NCBI RefSeq assembly: GCF_036053395.1
Contig: NZ_CP107942.1
Location: 11,336,001-11,400,000, forward strand
Length of the DNA: 64,000 bases
Direction of reading: 5' to 3'
From: Actinoplanes sp. NBC_00393
Lineage (GTDB): Bacteria > Actinomycetota > Actinomycetes > Mycobacteriales > Micromonosporaceae
The notes under the pieces were generated by a model. That model had not been told where the DNA came from. It saw nothing but the letters and a program-made list of their open reading frames with translations, and made no database searches. The stretch's first letter is position 1; every line of letters begins with the position of its first letter. Positions 26,258 through 34,691 of this stretch are shown in pieces. The translations under genes and the position numbers were made by a program.

Positions 26258-27132
26258 AGACGGCCGTCCTCGGCCGCCACCCGGTCGGCATGATCCTGGC
26301 CGCACCGTACGCCGTGTACCTCGCGGTGATCTTCGCCTACCCGTTCGGGTTCGCGATCTGGATGAGCTTCCACGACTACTTCTTCGCCGCGCCCGGCGCG
26401 ATCGTCGAGCACCCGTTCATCGGCCTGGACAACTACCGGGCGGTGCTCACCGACCCGGGCGTGCGCCAGGCGTTCGGCAACATCGGCGTCTTCCTGGTCA
26501 TCAACGTGCCGTTGACCACCGGCCTGGCGCTGCTGCTGGCGGTCGCCCTGAACAAGGCCGTGCACGCCCGCACGTTCCTGCGGGTCGCCTTCTACGTCCC
26601 GTACGTGACGGCCAGCGTCGCCGTCGTCGGTGTCTGGCTGTTCCTGTTCAACTCCGAGGGCCTGGTCAACACCGTGCTCGGCCCGCTCGCGCCGGACCCG
26701 TCCTGGCTGGTCAACGAGAGTCTCGCGATGCCGGTGATTGCGCTGTTCGTGACCTGGAAACAGCTCGGGTTCTTCATCCTGCTCTACCTGGCCGCCCTGC
26801 AGAACGTGTCCAAGGAGCTCTACGAGTCGGCGTCGGTCGACGGCGCCGGCGCGTGGAGCCGGTTCTGGTCGGTGACCGTGCCCGCGGTCCGCCCGGCGAC
26901 CGCGCTCGTGGTGATCCTGGCGCTGATCACCGGCGCCAACCTGTTCACCGAGCCGTACCTGCTGACCGGCAATGGCGGCCCGAACGGCTCGTCCGCGTCC
27001 CCGGTGCTGGTCATGTACCAGCGCGGCCTGCAGCAGGGCGAACCCGACTTCGCCGCCGCCCTGGGCGTGCTGCTGGTCATCGGCGTACTGATCGTCGCCT
27101 TCATCAACCGCCGGCTGATCGAGAGGGACTGA
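26254..27132 (+). CDS. Sugar ABC transporter permease, MalF/UgpA type
   Basis: A 292-residue inner-membrane permease with six predicted helices. The EAA loop that docks the ATPase is seen at ELYESASVDGAGAWSRFWSVTVP. The start overlaps the lipoprotein gene stop by four bases. With the next gene it forms the transmembrane channel for the sugar bound by the upstream lipoprotein. Confidence 0.93.
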   Translation: MKTAVLGRHPVGMILAAPYAVYLAVIFAYPFGFAIWMSFHDYFFAAPGAIVEHPFIGLDNYRAVLTDPGVRQAFGNIGVFLVINVPLTTGLALLLAVALNKAVHARTFLRVAFYVPYVTASVAVVGVWLFLFNSEGLVNTVLGPLAPDPSWLVNESLAMPVIALFVTWKQLGFFILLYLAALQNVSKELYESASVDGAGAWSRFWSVTVPAVRPATALVVILALITGANLFTEPYLLTGNGGPNGSSASPVLVMYQRGLQQGEPDFAAALGVLLVIGVLIVAFINRRLIERD

Positions 27133-27133
27133 C

Positions 27134-27961
27134 ATGCGAGGGCCCGCAGTGCTGCGCTATGTCGTGCTGTTCGCCGGCGCGCTGGCGTTCCTGTTCCCCT
27201 TCTACTACATGCTGATCGGCTCGTTGCAGGCCGAGCCGGACACCACGGTGCGCGGCGCGTTCCCCACCTCCGGGCTGACCCTGGACAACTATGCCGACAT
27301 CAACTCGCGGGTCGACCTGCTCGGCTCGCTGGTCAACTCGGGCATCTTCACCGGCGGCGTGCTGCTCGGCACGGTCGTGTTCGGGGTGCTCGCCGGATAC
27401 GCCCTCGCCCGGCTGCGGTTCCGTGGCGGCGGCACCCTTTTCGTCCTGGTCCTGCTGGTCCAGGTGATCCCGTTCCAGCTGCTGCTGATCCCGCTCTACG
27501 TGTTGATCGTGCGCGGCTACGGCCTGGCCGACTCGTACCTCGGCATGATCCTGCCGTTCGCGATCAACACGACGGCGGTGTTCATCTTCCGCCAGTTCTT
27601 CCTGCAACTGCCCGACGACCTGTTCTCCGCCGCCCGCCTGGACGGCGCCGGCGAGGTGCGGATCCTGTGGTCGGTCGCGTTGCCGCTGGTCAAGCCCGCG
27701 CTGCTGACCGCGGTGCTGCTGACCTTCATCGGGCCGTGGAACGAGTTCCTGTGGCCGTTCCTGATCACCAAACAGGCCGACATGCAGCCACTCGCGGTCT
27801 CTCTCGCGAACTACCTCAGCAATGTGGCGTCGCGGGCCGCCAACCCGTTCGGCGCGATCCTCGCCGGGGCCTGCGTGCTGGCCGCCCCGGCGGTCGCGTT
27901 GTTCATCGCCTTCCAGCGCCAGTTCGTCTCCAGCGACCTCAGTTCGGGGGTGAAAGGCTGA
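27134..27961 (+). CDS. Sugar ABC transporter permease, MalG/UgpE type
   Basis: A 275-residue permease with six helices. The EAA loop is DLFSAARLDGAGEVRILWSVALP, and the C-terminus (QRQFVSSDLSSGVKG) is typical of MalG-class proteins. It follows the first permease by one base and is followed by the GH130 gene after one base, so all are cotranslated. No ATP-binding subunit is present in the cluster. Confidence 0.93.
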   Translation: MRGPAVLRYVVLFAGALAFLFPFYYMLIGSLQAEPDTTVRGAFPTSGLTLDNYADINSRVDLLGSLVNSGIFTGGVLLGTVVFGVLAGYALARLRFRGGGTLFVLVLLVQVIPFQLLLIPLYVLIVRGYGLADSYLGMILPFAINTTAVFIFRQFFLQLPDDLFSAARLDGAGEVRILWSVALPLVKPALLTAVLLTFIGPWNEFLWPFLITKQADMQPLAVSLANYLSNVASRAANPFGAILAGACVLAAPAVALFIAFQRQFVSSDLSSGVKG

Positions 27962-27962
27962 C

Positions 27963-29129
27963 ATGCCGATCAAAACCCATGTTCCGTACGCGCTGACCCG
28001 CCTCGGCACAGTGATGACACCCGACCCCGGCGACCCCCTCGAATCCGAAGGCGTACTCAATCCGGCGAGTGGGCGAACCCCGGACGGGCGGCTGCACCTG
28101 CTGCCGCGGCTGGTCGCGGCCGGCAACGTCTCCCGGGTCGGGCTGGCCGAGGTCGAACTGCGCGACGGCGTACCCGTCGGGGTGCACCGCCGCGGTGTCG
28201 TGCTCGCGCCGGACGAAGGCTGGGAGCGCGGCCTGGCCAACGCCGGCGTCGAGGACCCGCGCACCACCTGGGTGCCGGCGCTGGGCCGGCACCTGATGAC
28301 CTACGTCGCCTACGGGCCGCTCGGCCCGCGTCTGGCCCTGGCCGTCTCCACCGACCTGCAGTCGTGGCAGCGGCTCGGCCCGGTCCACTTCGCCTACCAG
28401 CCCGATCTCGACACCGACCTCAACCTGTTCCCCAACAAGGACGCGGTGTTCTTCGCCGAACCGGTGCCCGGACCCGACGGCCGGCCCAGCTACGCGATGC
28501 TGCACCGCCCGATGTGGGACCTCAGCTGGGTCCGCACCGGCGAGGGCGTGCACCTGCCGGCCGGGATCACCGACGAGCGGGCCGGCATCTGGATCTCCTA
28601 CGTGCCGGCCGACGAGGTGCAGGCCGACATCACCGCGCTGGTCCGGCTGCGGCAGCACCGCTGCGTCGCGCTGTCCGAATACGACTACGAGGAACTCAAG
28701 ATCGGTGCCGGCCCGCCGCCGCTGCGGGTGCCCGAGGGCTGGCTGCTCATCCACCACGGCGTCACCGGCTATGTCCCGCCCGGCTGGGACCCGACCGGCC
28801 AGGACGTCCGCTACGCCGCCGGGGCCATGCTGCTCGACCCGGGCGACCCGGGCCGGGTCCTGGCCCGCACCGCCGAACCCATCCTCGCCCCGCAGACCGA
28901 GGACGAGCATCACGGCACCGTGCCCAACGTTGTCTTCCCCACCGCGATCGAGCAGGTCGACGGCGTCCACTACGTCTTCTACGGCATGGCGGACACCCGG
29001 ATCGGCGTCGCGCGGCTGGACCGGCTCACCGAAGGAGAACGCGATGAGACGTCGTTCCGTCCTGTTCGGCAGCGGCCTCGCCCTGACAGCTCCGCTGCTG
29101 ACCCCCAGCCCGGCCTCGGCCTCCCGTGA
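27963..29129 (+). CDS. GH130 glycoside phosphorylase/hydrolase (beta-mannoside-type)
   Basis: A 388-residue cytoplasmic five-bladed beta-propeller enzyme without signal peptide. GH130 hallmarks are NPASGRTPDGRLHLLPR, the GVEDPR motif, the EDEHHGTVPNVVFP loop and FYGMADTRIGVARL near the end. Family members phosphorolyse or hydrolyse beta-1,2- or beta-1,4-mannosides. Its place after the importer genes indicates it degrades the imported oligosaccharide in the cell. The last 28 codons overlap the next gene by 86 bp and read like antiparallel filler, so the natural stop may have been lost by a small indel. Confidence 0.85.
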   Translation: MPIKTHVPYALTRLGTVMTPDPGDPLESEGVLNPASGRTPDGRLHLLPRLVAAGNVSRVGLAEVELRDGVPVGVHRRGVVLAPDEGWERGLANAGVEDPRTTWVPALGRHLMTYVAYGPLGPRLALAVSTDLQSWQRLGPVHFAYQPDLDTDLNLFPNKDAVFFAEPVPGPDGRPSYAMLHRPMWDLSWVRTGEGVHLPAGITDERAGIWISYVPADEVQADITALVRLRQHRCVALSEYDYEELKIGAGPPPLRVPEGWLLIHHGVTGYVPPGWDPTGQDVRYAAGAMLLDPGDPGRVLARTAEPILAPQTEDEHHGTVPNVVFPTAIEQVDGVHYVFYGMADTRIGVARLDRLTEGERDETSFRPVRQRPRPDSSAADPQPGLGLP

Positions 29130-31008
29130 GCCGCTGACCAACCTCGCCCACCTGGATTTCCTCGGCGAACAGGTCAGCCCGCCCGCGCAGGAGGGCCACA
29201 CCACCTACCGGCTCGCCTCAGCACCCGCGGTCGGGATGCTCTGGACCTACGCCGAACCGAACCCGGACGGCACCTACCGCCGGATCGGTGGCGGCGCCTA
29301 CGATCCCGCGACCGACACGTATGGGCAGGGCGCCTACAACGCCGACGACGTCGCCCGCGCCGCCGTGGTCTACCTGCGGCACTGGCGGCAGACCGGCGCC
29401 GCGAGCAGCCGGAAGGCGTCCTACGAGCTGCTGCGCGGCCTGACCTATCTGCAGACCGCGACCGGCCCGAACGCCGGCAACGTGGTCCTGTGGATGCAGC
29501 CGGACGGCACGCTCAACCCCAGCGCCGACCCGCCGGAACTGCCCGACCCGTCCGACAGCGGACCGTCCTACTGGCTGGCCCGCACGGTCTGGGCGCTCGG
29601 CGAGGGCTACGCGGCCTGGCGGTCTTCCGACCGCGATTTCGCGGCCTTCCTGCGGCAACGGCTCGATCTCGCGATTGCCGCCCTGCAACGTCAAACCCTG
29701 ATCCGGTACGGCGAACAGCTGCACATCGACGGCGAACGGGCGCCCGCGTGGCTGATCGTGGACGGGGCGGACGCCACTGCCGAGGCGGTGCTCGGGCTCA
29801 GCGCGTACGCCGAAGTGGGTGGAACGAGCGCAGCCCGGCGCGCGTTGCGGCAGTTCGCCGAGGGCATCGCCGCGCTCTCCGACGGCGGCGTGCGCGAGTG
29901 GCCGTTCGGCGCGCTACGCCCGTGGGCACTGTCGTTGTCGCTGTGGCACGCGTGGGGATCGCAGATGCCGGCGGCGCTCGCCCGCGCCGGCCAGGTCCTC
30001 GGCGACCCTGCCCTGGTCCGACCGGCGATCACCGACTCGGCGGTCTTCACGCCGTGGCTGCTCACCTCCGGCGGCCCGGACAACGGCCGGCTGCCCACCC
30101 GCACCGACCGCACCCAGATCGCCTACGGGGTCGACTCGCGGCTGCAGTCGCTGCTCGCGGTCGCCGACGCGACCGGCCGGACCGGTTTCCGCAGGCTCGC
30201 CGGGATCGTCGCCGCCTGGTATTTCGGGGCGAACCCGGCCGGGGTGCCCGCCTACGATCCGGCGACCGGGCGCACCATCGACGGGATCGCCGGGGACGGC
30301 ACGGTCAACCGGAACTCCGGCGCCGAGTCGACCATCCACGGGCTGCTGAGCATGCTGGCGCTCGACGCGGCACCGGACGTGATCGTCCGCGGTCGCATCG
30401 TGGACCGCGCCGGGTCGGTCACGGTGGAGGCCGAGCAGGGCGAACTCGGTGGTGGCGCCGCTGTGGTGACGCCGCCGTCGGCGTGGACGGGGGAGTCGTC
30501 GTTCAGTGGCGCCTATGTCCGGATGCCGGCCGGTGGCCGCATCCGCTGGCGGTTGCCGGCTTCCGACCAGCCGCGGCTGGTGCTTCCGGTCGCCGACCTG
30601 CAGCCGGGCAGCGCGGCGGTCACCCACTGGTCGTCGCTGGGGGTGGTGCGGCACGGTGACATCGGTGCGCAGGGTGCTTCACCGGCCCCCGGGGCGTTGC
30701 TGCCGGTGACAGTGGGGGAGATCGCGTCCGGGCGTACCGATCTCGTCGCCACCGCGACCGGTGGCGAGGCCGTGCTGGATGCGGTGATGCTCGAGCCGCT
30801 GGTGTCGCGGTTGGTGATCGGCGGAGCCGGACACGAGACGACGCTGCTGCGCAGCGCCGCACGCACCCCACGAACCGTGAGCGTTCCCGGCCCGGCGGTG
30901 ATCGAGACCTACGACGCGGCAGGGATCCGGCGTGGCCGGGTCACCGCTGCCGGTGCGAACGCGCGGGCCTTGGTGCTGCCCGGCGGCTTCACACTGATCC
31001 GCGGGTGA
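29044..31008 (+). CDS. Tat-exported six-hairpin-like protein of the GH130 operon, putative glycoside-active enzyme
   Basis: A 654-residue exported protein that I cannot assign to a numbered family. The start at 29044 follows GGAG. MRRRSVLFGSGLALTAPLL is a Tat-like signal. Residues about 60-450 are helical with repeated Trp/Leu-rich pairs (SYWLARTVWALGEGYAAW, RPWALSLSLWHAWGSQ, GAESTIHGLLSMLALD), fitting an alpha/alpha-toroid such as those of glycoside hydrolases or polysaccharide lyases. Residues about 465-600 look like a beta-sandwich sugar-binding module beginning SVTVEAEQGELGGG, similar to CBM35/CBM6 openings. It probably acts outside the cell on the glycan whose fragments the operon imports. 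Confidence 0.8.
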   Translation: MRRRSVLFGSGLALTAPLLTPSPASASREPLTNLAHLDFLGEQVSPPAQEGHTTYRLASAPAVGMLWTYAEPNPDGTYRRIGGGAYDPATDTYGQGAYNADDVARAAVVYLRHWRQTGAASSRKASYELLRGLTYLQTATGPNAGNVVLWMQPDGTLNPSADPPELPDPSDSGPSYWLARTVWALGEGYAAWRSSDRDFAAFLRQRLDLAIAALQRQTLIRYGEQLHIDGERAPAWLIVDGADATAEAVLGLSAYAEVGGTSAARRALRQFAEGIAALSDGGVREWPFGALRPWALSLSLWHAWGSQMPAALARAGQVLGDPALVRPAITDSAVFTPWLLTSGGPDNGRLPTRTDRTQIAYGVDSRLQSLLAVADATGRTGFRRLAGIVAAWYFGANPAGVPAYDPATGRTIDGIAGDGTVNRNSGAESTIHGLLSMLALDAAPDVIVRGRIVDRAGSVTVEAEQGELGGGAAVVTPPSAWTGESSFSGAYVRMPAGGRIRWRLPASDQPRLVLPVADLQPGSAAVTHWSSLGVVRHGDIGAQGASPAPGALLPVTVGEIASGRTDLVATATGGEAVLDAVMLEPLVSRLVIGGAGHETTLLRSAARTPRTVSVPGPAVIETYDAAGIRRGRVTAAGANARALVLPGGFTLIRG

Positions 31009-31013
31009 CACGG

Positions 31014-31499
31014 TCAGCCTTTGACGGGGCCGTCCAGGGCGGTCCCGTGCAGGCGCGACACCTTCAGCCTGATCACCACGCGCCGGTCCGCCACCATCTG
31101 CGCGAGGAACGCCGCCTCGTCCGCGGGGTTGCCGAGACCGCCGGCCATGGCCAGCAGTTCCCGGCCGGTCGCGTCGCCGGGGTCCGTGCTGGGCTCCGAC
31201 ACGTGTGCCTCGCCTTCCGCGACGGCGTACGAGAAGACGGTCTCGCCCTGCACGTGCAGGGTGGCGCGCGGGTCGCGGCGCAGGTGAGTGACCTTGATGC
31301 GCCCCTCGGCCGAGGAGAACCGGATGACCCGCTCCTCGGCGTCCCAGGTGAAGACCATCGAGGCCAGGTGCGGGTGGCCGTCGCGTTTGACGGTCGCCAG
31401 CACGCCGAACGGCTGCCGGCCGAGGATCTCGAGCACTTCGTCGTCGGTGAGGGGGCGGGCGCTGGGTCCTTGGCCGGGGCCGTAGGTGCTGTCACTCAT
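31014..31499 (-). CDS. PPOX-class (pyridoxamine-phosphate-oxidase-fold) F420/flavin-dependent protein
   Basis: A 161-residue split-beta-barrel protein. The opening LTDDEVLEILGRQPFGVLATVKRDGHPHLASM and the segment RRDPRATLHVQGE are typical of actinobacterial PPOX-type F420-dependent reductases and heme-oxygenase-like members. It likely binds F420 or FMN and reduces a small compound. The ATG at 31499 is chosen because the fold begins shortly after; upstream in-frame sequence is unlike protein. It converges on the operon above with a 5-base gap, so neither has room for a long terminator. Confidence 0.82.
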   Translation of the reverse strand: MSDSTYGPGQGPSARPLTDDEVLEILGRQPFGVLATVKRDGHPHLASMVFTWDAEERVIRFSSAEGRIKVTHLRRDPRATLHVQGETVFSYAVAEGEAHVSEPSTDPGDATGRELLAMAGGLGNPADEAAFLAQMVADRRVVIRLKVSRLHGTALDGPVKG

Positions 31500-31655
31500 G
31501 TAAGGGACATTAGCAGATAGTCCGCAACGAGATAATATGCTGCCGCCCGTCGTCAATGCGGCTCTGTCGGATCTCATGATGCGGGCGGGGGAGCGCGCTC
31601 CTACGGTGCTGGCACCGCATCGGCCCGACCGGGCCGTCACGAGGGGAGCGGAAGC

Positions 31656-32552
31656 ATGAGATCGAGATCAATCGCCAGATCGGTGGTGACCGGGCTGGTC
31701 GTCGCCGGGGCGGCCGTCGCGGCGGGCAGCACCCCGGCGCAGGCCGCCGGGGACGGCGTGGTGCGCGTCGTGGGCACCCAGCTGCGGTATGCCGCGCTCG
31801 ACGACGTCCAGAACGCCATCAAGATCAACCAGGCCGCGGAGTACGTCTACGTCGAGGACCTGGCCGGCCTGCAACCCGGCAACGGCTGCGAGCACTTCAT
31901 GGCCAACACCAACGTCGTCCGATGTTCCGCGGCCGGAATCACGGACCTCCTGATCCGCACCTACGCCGGTCGCGACCAGGTCAGTAACAACGCCACCGTT
32001 CCGTCCCACCTGTATCTGGGGGACGGCGACGACCGGGTGTACGGCAGTCCCGCCGCCGACACCATGCACGGCGGCAACGGCGTCGACTACCTGTACGGCA
32101 ACGGGTCGGCCGACGTCCTGTACGGCAACGCCGGCGCGGACCGGCTCTTCGGCGGCCTCGACAACGACGAGCTGCACGGCGGCACCGGCCGGGACCGGCT
32201 CTCCGGCCACGGCGGCGACGACCGGGTCTTCGGCGACCAGCAGGCCGACGACCTGTACGGCGGCGACGGGCTGGACGAGGTGAACGGCGGCGACGGCGAC
32301 GACCACGTGTACGGCGAGAACGACAACGACACGGTCCGCGGCGACGCGGGCGACGACCACGCGTACGGCGGTGAGGCCGACGACCAGGTCTACGGCGGCG
32401 ACGGCAACGACGAGCTGCACGGCGACAACGGTCGCGACCGGGTCTACGGCGAGAACGGCGACGACTACCTGAACGGCGGCAACGGCCTGAACGTGCTCAA
32501 CGGCGGCCCGGGCAACGACGAATGCGCGGTCGGCGCGGAGGACACCTGCTGA
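31656..32552 (+). CDS. Secreted RTX/hemolysin-type calcium-binding repeat protein
   Basis: A 298-residue exported protein with ribosome-binding site GGGGAG. The Sec signal peptide ends at TPAQAA. Residues about 30-120 are a unique domain with two Cys. From about residue 122 to 290 it is a run of roughly eighteen GGxGxDxLx-type nonapeptides (GGNGVDYLYGNGSADVLYG and so on) that should fold into a calcium-stabilised beta-roll. It ends with a Cys pair (NDECAVGAEDTC). No type I secretion genes are nearby and a Sec signal is present, so calcium-triggered folding would follow Sec export, as is known for other Gram-positive RTX-like proteins. No catalytic domain is seen. Confidence 0.9.
   Translation: MRSRSIARSVVTGLVVAGAAVAAGSTPAQAAGDGVVRVVGTQLRYAALDDVQNAIKINQAAEYVYVEDLAGLQPGNGCEHFMANTNVVRCSAAGITDLLIRTYAGRDQVSNNATVPSHLYLGDGDDRVYGSPAADTMHGGNGVDYLYGNGSADVLYGNAGADRLFGGLDNDELHGGTGRDRLSGHGGDDRVFGDQQADDLYGGDGLDEVNGGDGDDHVYGENDNDTVRGDAGDDHAYGGEADDQVYGGDGNDELHGDNGRDRVYGENGDDYLNGGNGLNVLNGGPGNDECAVGAEDTC
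32020..32512 (+). repeat. Tandem 27-base coding repeats (RTX nonapeptides)
   Basis: About eighteen degenerate copies of a 27-base unit encode Gly/Asp-rich nonapeptides of the RTX type. Copies differ mainly in third codon positions, so this is an old protein repeat, not a recent DNA expansion. Confidence 0.8.
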
Positions 32553-32578
32553 GTTGTGGCGACAGCTCGCGGCCGCCG

Positions 32579-33772
32579 TCAGGCGACCGCGAGCGTCACG
32601 ACCGTCAGGTAGTGCATGCCGCGTGAGCCCCGGGTGCGTGCGAACTCGCCGTACGTGTAGAAACCGGCCATCGGCACTCCGGGGATCGTCTTCTCCATGG
32701 CGGCGATCTCCTGCTCGATCCCGGCGGAACCCAGCCTGGCCTTGCGGACTCCGCAGTCGAACACCAGAACACCGGCCGGCTGGGCTCCGTCGATCGCTTC
32801 GATCGCCTGGCGGCACGACTCCGCGCCCGCCGAGATCAGCGCGTCCTCCTCGGTGACCATCTCCCACACCAGCGCGCCCTGCGGCACCTCGGCGATGAAC
32901 ACCAGCGAGCCGTCGTCCGGGACGGCGGCGTGCGCGATGCGGATGTCCTCGCCGGTGCGCCGCGACAGCCCGAGCGGTTTCGCGAAGGCGGCGTCCTGGA
33001 ACGCCTGGGCGTCGACGGCGAGCGAGCGGTCGGCGTTGATGCGCTTGAGGTAGACGTCGAGAGCCGGTGCCTCGTCGAGCTCGTACAGCCGGCCGCCGTC
33101 GCTGCGCGTCACGACCATCGGCTCGCCCTGCTTCTGCCAGCCGTGGGCGATGCCGATGCCGATCTTGGCGTCGGAGCCGAGGCCCACGCCGACGACCGCG
33201 TCGGTCAGCACCTCCACACCGTTCTGGTCACCCAGGAACTGGTGGGTGCCGCTGAACTTCATGTCATCGCCGGCACACCCACCGACCAGCGGCAGCACCG
33301 CGCTCACCACCGTGTACGCGCCGCGCACCACCTCGTGCTGCACCCCGGAGAGCCCGTCGCACAGCAGCAGGCCGGCGCGGTGCTCCCGGGTCAGACCCGC
33401 CACTCCGGCCACGGCGTCGGCGCCGGCCTCCTGCGGGTTCGCCGCGACGCCCCGCCCGACGGCGGTGCGCACCTCCAGCCCCGCGCCGCCGAGAGCCGTC
33501 ACGACGACCCCGGCCTCGGCGGTGCCCGGCCCGGACACGATCCCGCCGGTGGTCGTACAGCCGACGATGGCGCCGTTCTCGCCCGCCTCACCGCGGACGC
33601 CGTCCAACAGCCGGTCGAAGTCGTACTTCGTCGAGCAGAACACGATCAGCAGGCTGGGATCCCGCCCGGCGACCGCCTGCGCCGCAGCGGCCTTGCCGGC
33701 AGTCGCCGCGTCGTCACTCGAACTGTGCCCCACACCCATCCAGCGCGACGGATCGCCGGTCCGACTCTGCAT
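32579..33772 (-). CDS. FIST-domain putative small-molecule sensor
   Basis: A 397-residue cytoplasmic protein with FIST_N (about residues 35-220, opening LLIVFCSTKYDFDRLLDGV and including VGCTTTGGIVSGPG) and FIST_C (about 240-380, ending AGFYTYGEFARTRGSRGMHYLT). FIST proteins are proposed to sense small ligands and often accompany histidine kinases or GGDEF proteins. Here it stands alone, divergent from the IclR regulator with about 80 bp between starts. A signalling partner is therefore not evident locally. A chemoreceptor or kinase elsewhere could use it. Confidence 0.88.
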   Translation of the reverse strand: MQSRTGDPSRWMGVGHSSSDDAATAGKAAAAQAVAGRDPSLLIVFCSTKYDFDRLLDGVRGEAGENGAIVGCTTTGGIVSGPGTAEAGVVVTALGGAGLEVRTAVGRGVAANPQEAGADAVAGVAGLTREHRAGLLLCDGLSGVQHEVVRGAYTVVSAVLPLVGGCAGDDMKFSGTHQFLGDQNGVEVLTDAVVGVGLGSDAKIGIGIAHGWQKQGEPMVVTRSDGGRLYELDEAPALDVYLKRINADRSLAVDAQAFQDAAFAKPLGLSRRTGEDIRIAHAAVPDDGSLVFIAEVPQGALVWEMVTEEDALISAGAESCRQAIEAIDGAQPAGVLVFDCGVRKARLGSAGIEQEIAAMEKTIPGVPMAGFYTYGEFARTRGSRGMHYLTVVTLAVA

Positions 33773-33855
33773 ACACCCCTCTTCGGCAGCCGGCCGCGGG
33801 TGCTGAGCCGCTGTCTCCGCGGGCAGCCGTGGGGGTCGTCTGTCACGATGGCGCG

Positions 33856-34626
33856 GTGCAGTCGGAGCAGCAGCCGCGCGGTGAGCCGGTGCTGGCCCGC
33901 GCCGTGCGGATTCTGGGGGCGTTCACGCCGGAGGATCCGGAGCTGTCGGTGTCGGAGGTCGGCCGGCGCGCCCGGCTGCACGTCGCCACCGCGTCGCGGC
34001 TGATCGCGGCGATGGTTGAGCAGGGCCTGCTGGCGCGCACCACAACAGGCCGGGTGCGGATCGGGGTGCGCCTGTGGGAGCTGGCGCAGCGGGCCTCGCC
34101 GACGCTGGGGCTGCGGGAGATCGCCATGCCGTTCCTGGAGGATCTGCACGCCGTCATCGGCCACCACGTGCAGATGGGCGTGCTGGACGGCGCTGAGGTG
34201 CTGTTCGTCGAACGGTTGTCGGCCCGCGACGCGGTGATCAACGTGACCCGGATCGCCGGGCGGCTGCCCCTGTACGCGTCCTCGACCGGACTCGTCCTGC
34301 TCGCCTGGTCACCGCCTGACCTGCAGGAACAGGTGATCGCGGGCCCGCTGCCGGGCTTCACGCCGGCCACCATCACCACCCCGGCCCGGTTGCGGAGCAC
34401 GCTGGCCGGGATCCGCAGGCAGGGCTACGTGATCTGCGAGGGGCACATCCACGCCGACGCCACCGGGGTGGCGGTGCCGGTGCGTTCGGGCCCGGATCCC
34501 GCGGCCGCGGTGGTGGCCGGGTTGTCGGTGATCGTGCCGAACGACGGCCGGGCGTCATCGCTGGTGCCGGCGTTGCAGGCGGCGGCCCGGGGCATCGCCC
34601 GCCGCAATTCATCTCTCGTTCAGTGA
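33856..34626 (+). CDS. IclR-family transcriptional regulator
   Basis: A 256-residue regulator. The N-terminal winged helix has LSVSEVGRRARLHVATASRLIAAMVEQG and the effector domain has MGVLDGAEVLFVERL, RLPLYASSTGLVLLA and RRQGYVICEGHIHADATGVAVPV. The GTG at 33856 begins the family's usual N-terminus; an in-frame GTG at 33829 would add nine residues. It precedes the reductase/P450 genes on the same strand. IclR proteins such as PcaR and PobR commonly control aromatic degradation, so it probably regulates this oxygenase unit. Confidence 0.88.
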   Translation: MQSEQQPRGEPVLARAVRILGAFTPEDPELSVSEVGRRARLHVATASRLIAAMVEQGLLARTTTGRVRIGVRLWELAQRASPTLGLREIAMPFLEDLHAVIGHHVQMGVLDGAEVLFVERLSARDAVINVTRIAGRLPLYASSTGLVLLAWSPPDLQEQVIAGPLPGFTPATITTPARLRSTLAGIRRQGYVICEGHIHADATGVAVPVRSGPDPAAAVVAGLSVIVPNDGRASSLVPALQAAARGIARRNSSLVQ

Positions 34627-34691
34627 GAAGGCCGCTGTTGAAGCTGTGACCGGAGTCGCATTCTGGCGACCTCATGTCACAGGAGGTTCAC

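Noticed and set aside
28705..29043. Upstream extension of the exported toroid protein to 28705
   Set aside because: It lies inside the GH130 gene in another frame. The ATG at 29044 has a ribosome-binding site and begins a Tat-like signal peptide.
32020..32512. CRISPR-like array
   Set aside because: The 27-base periodicity is contiguous, in frame and encodes RTX nonapeptides. There are no unique spacers and no cas genes.
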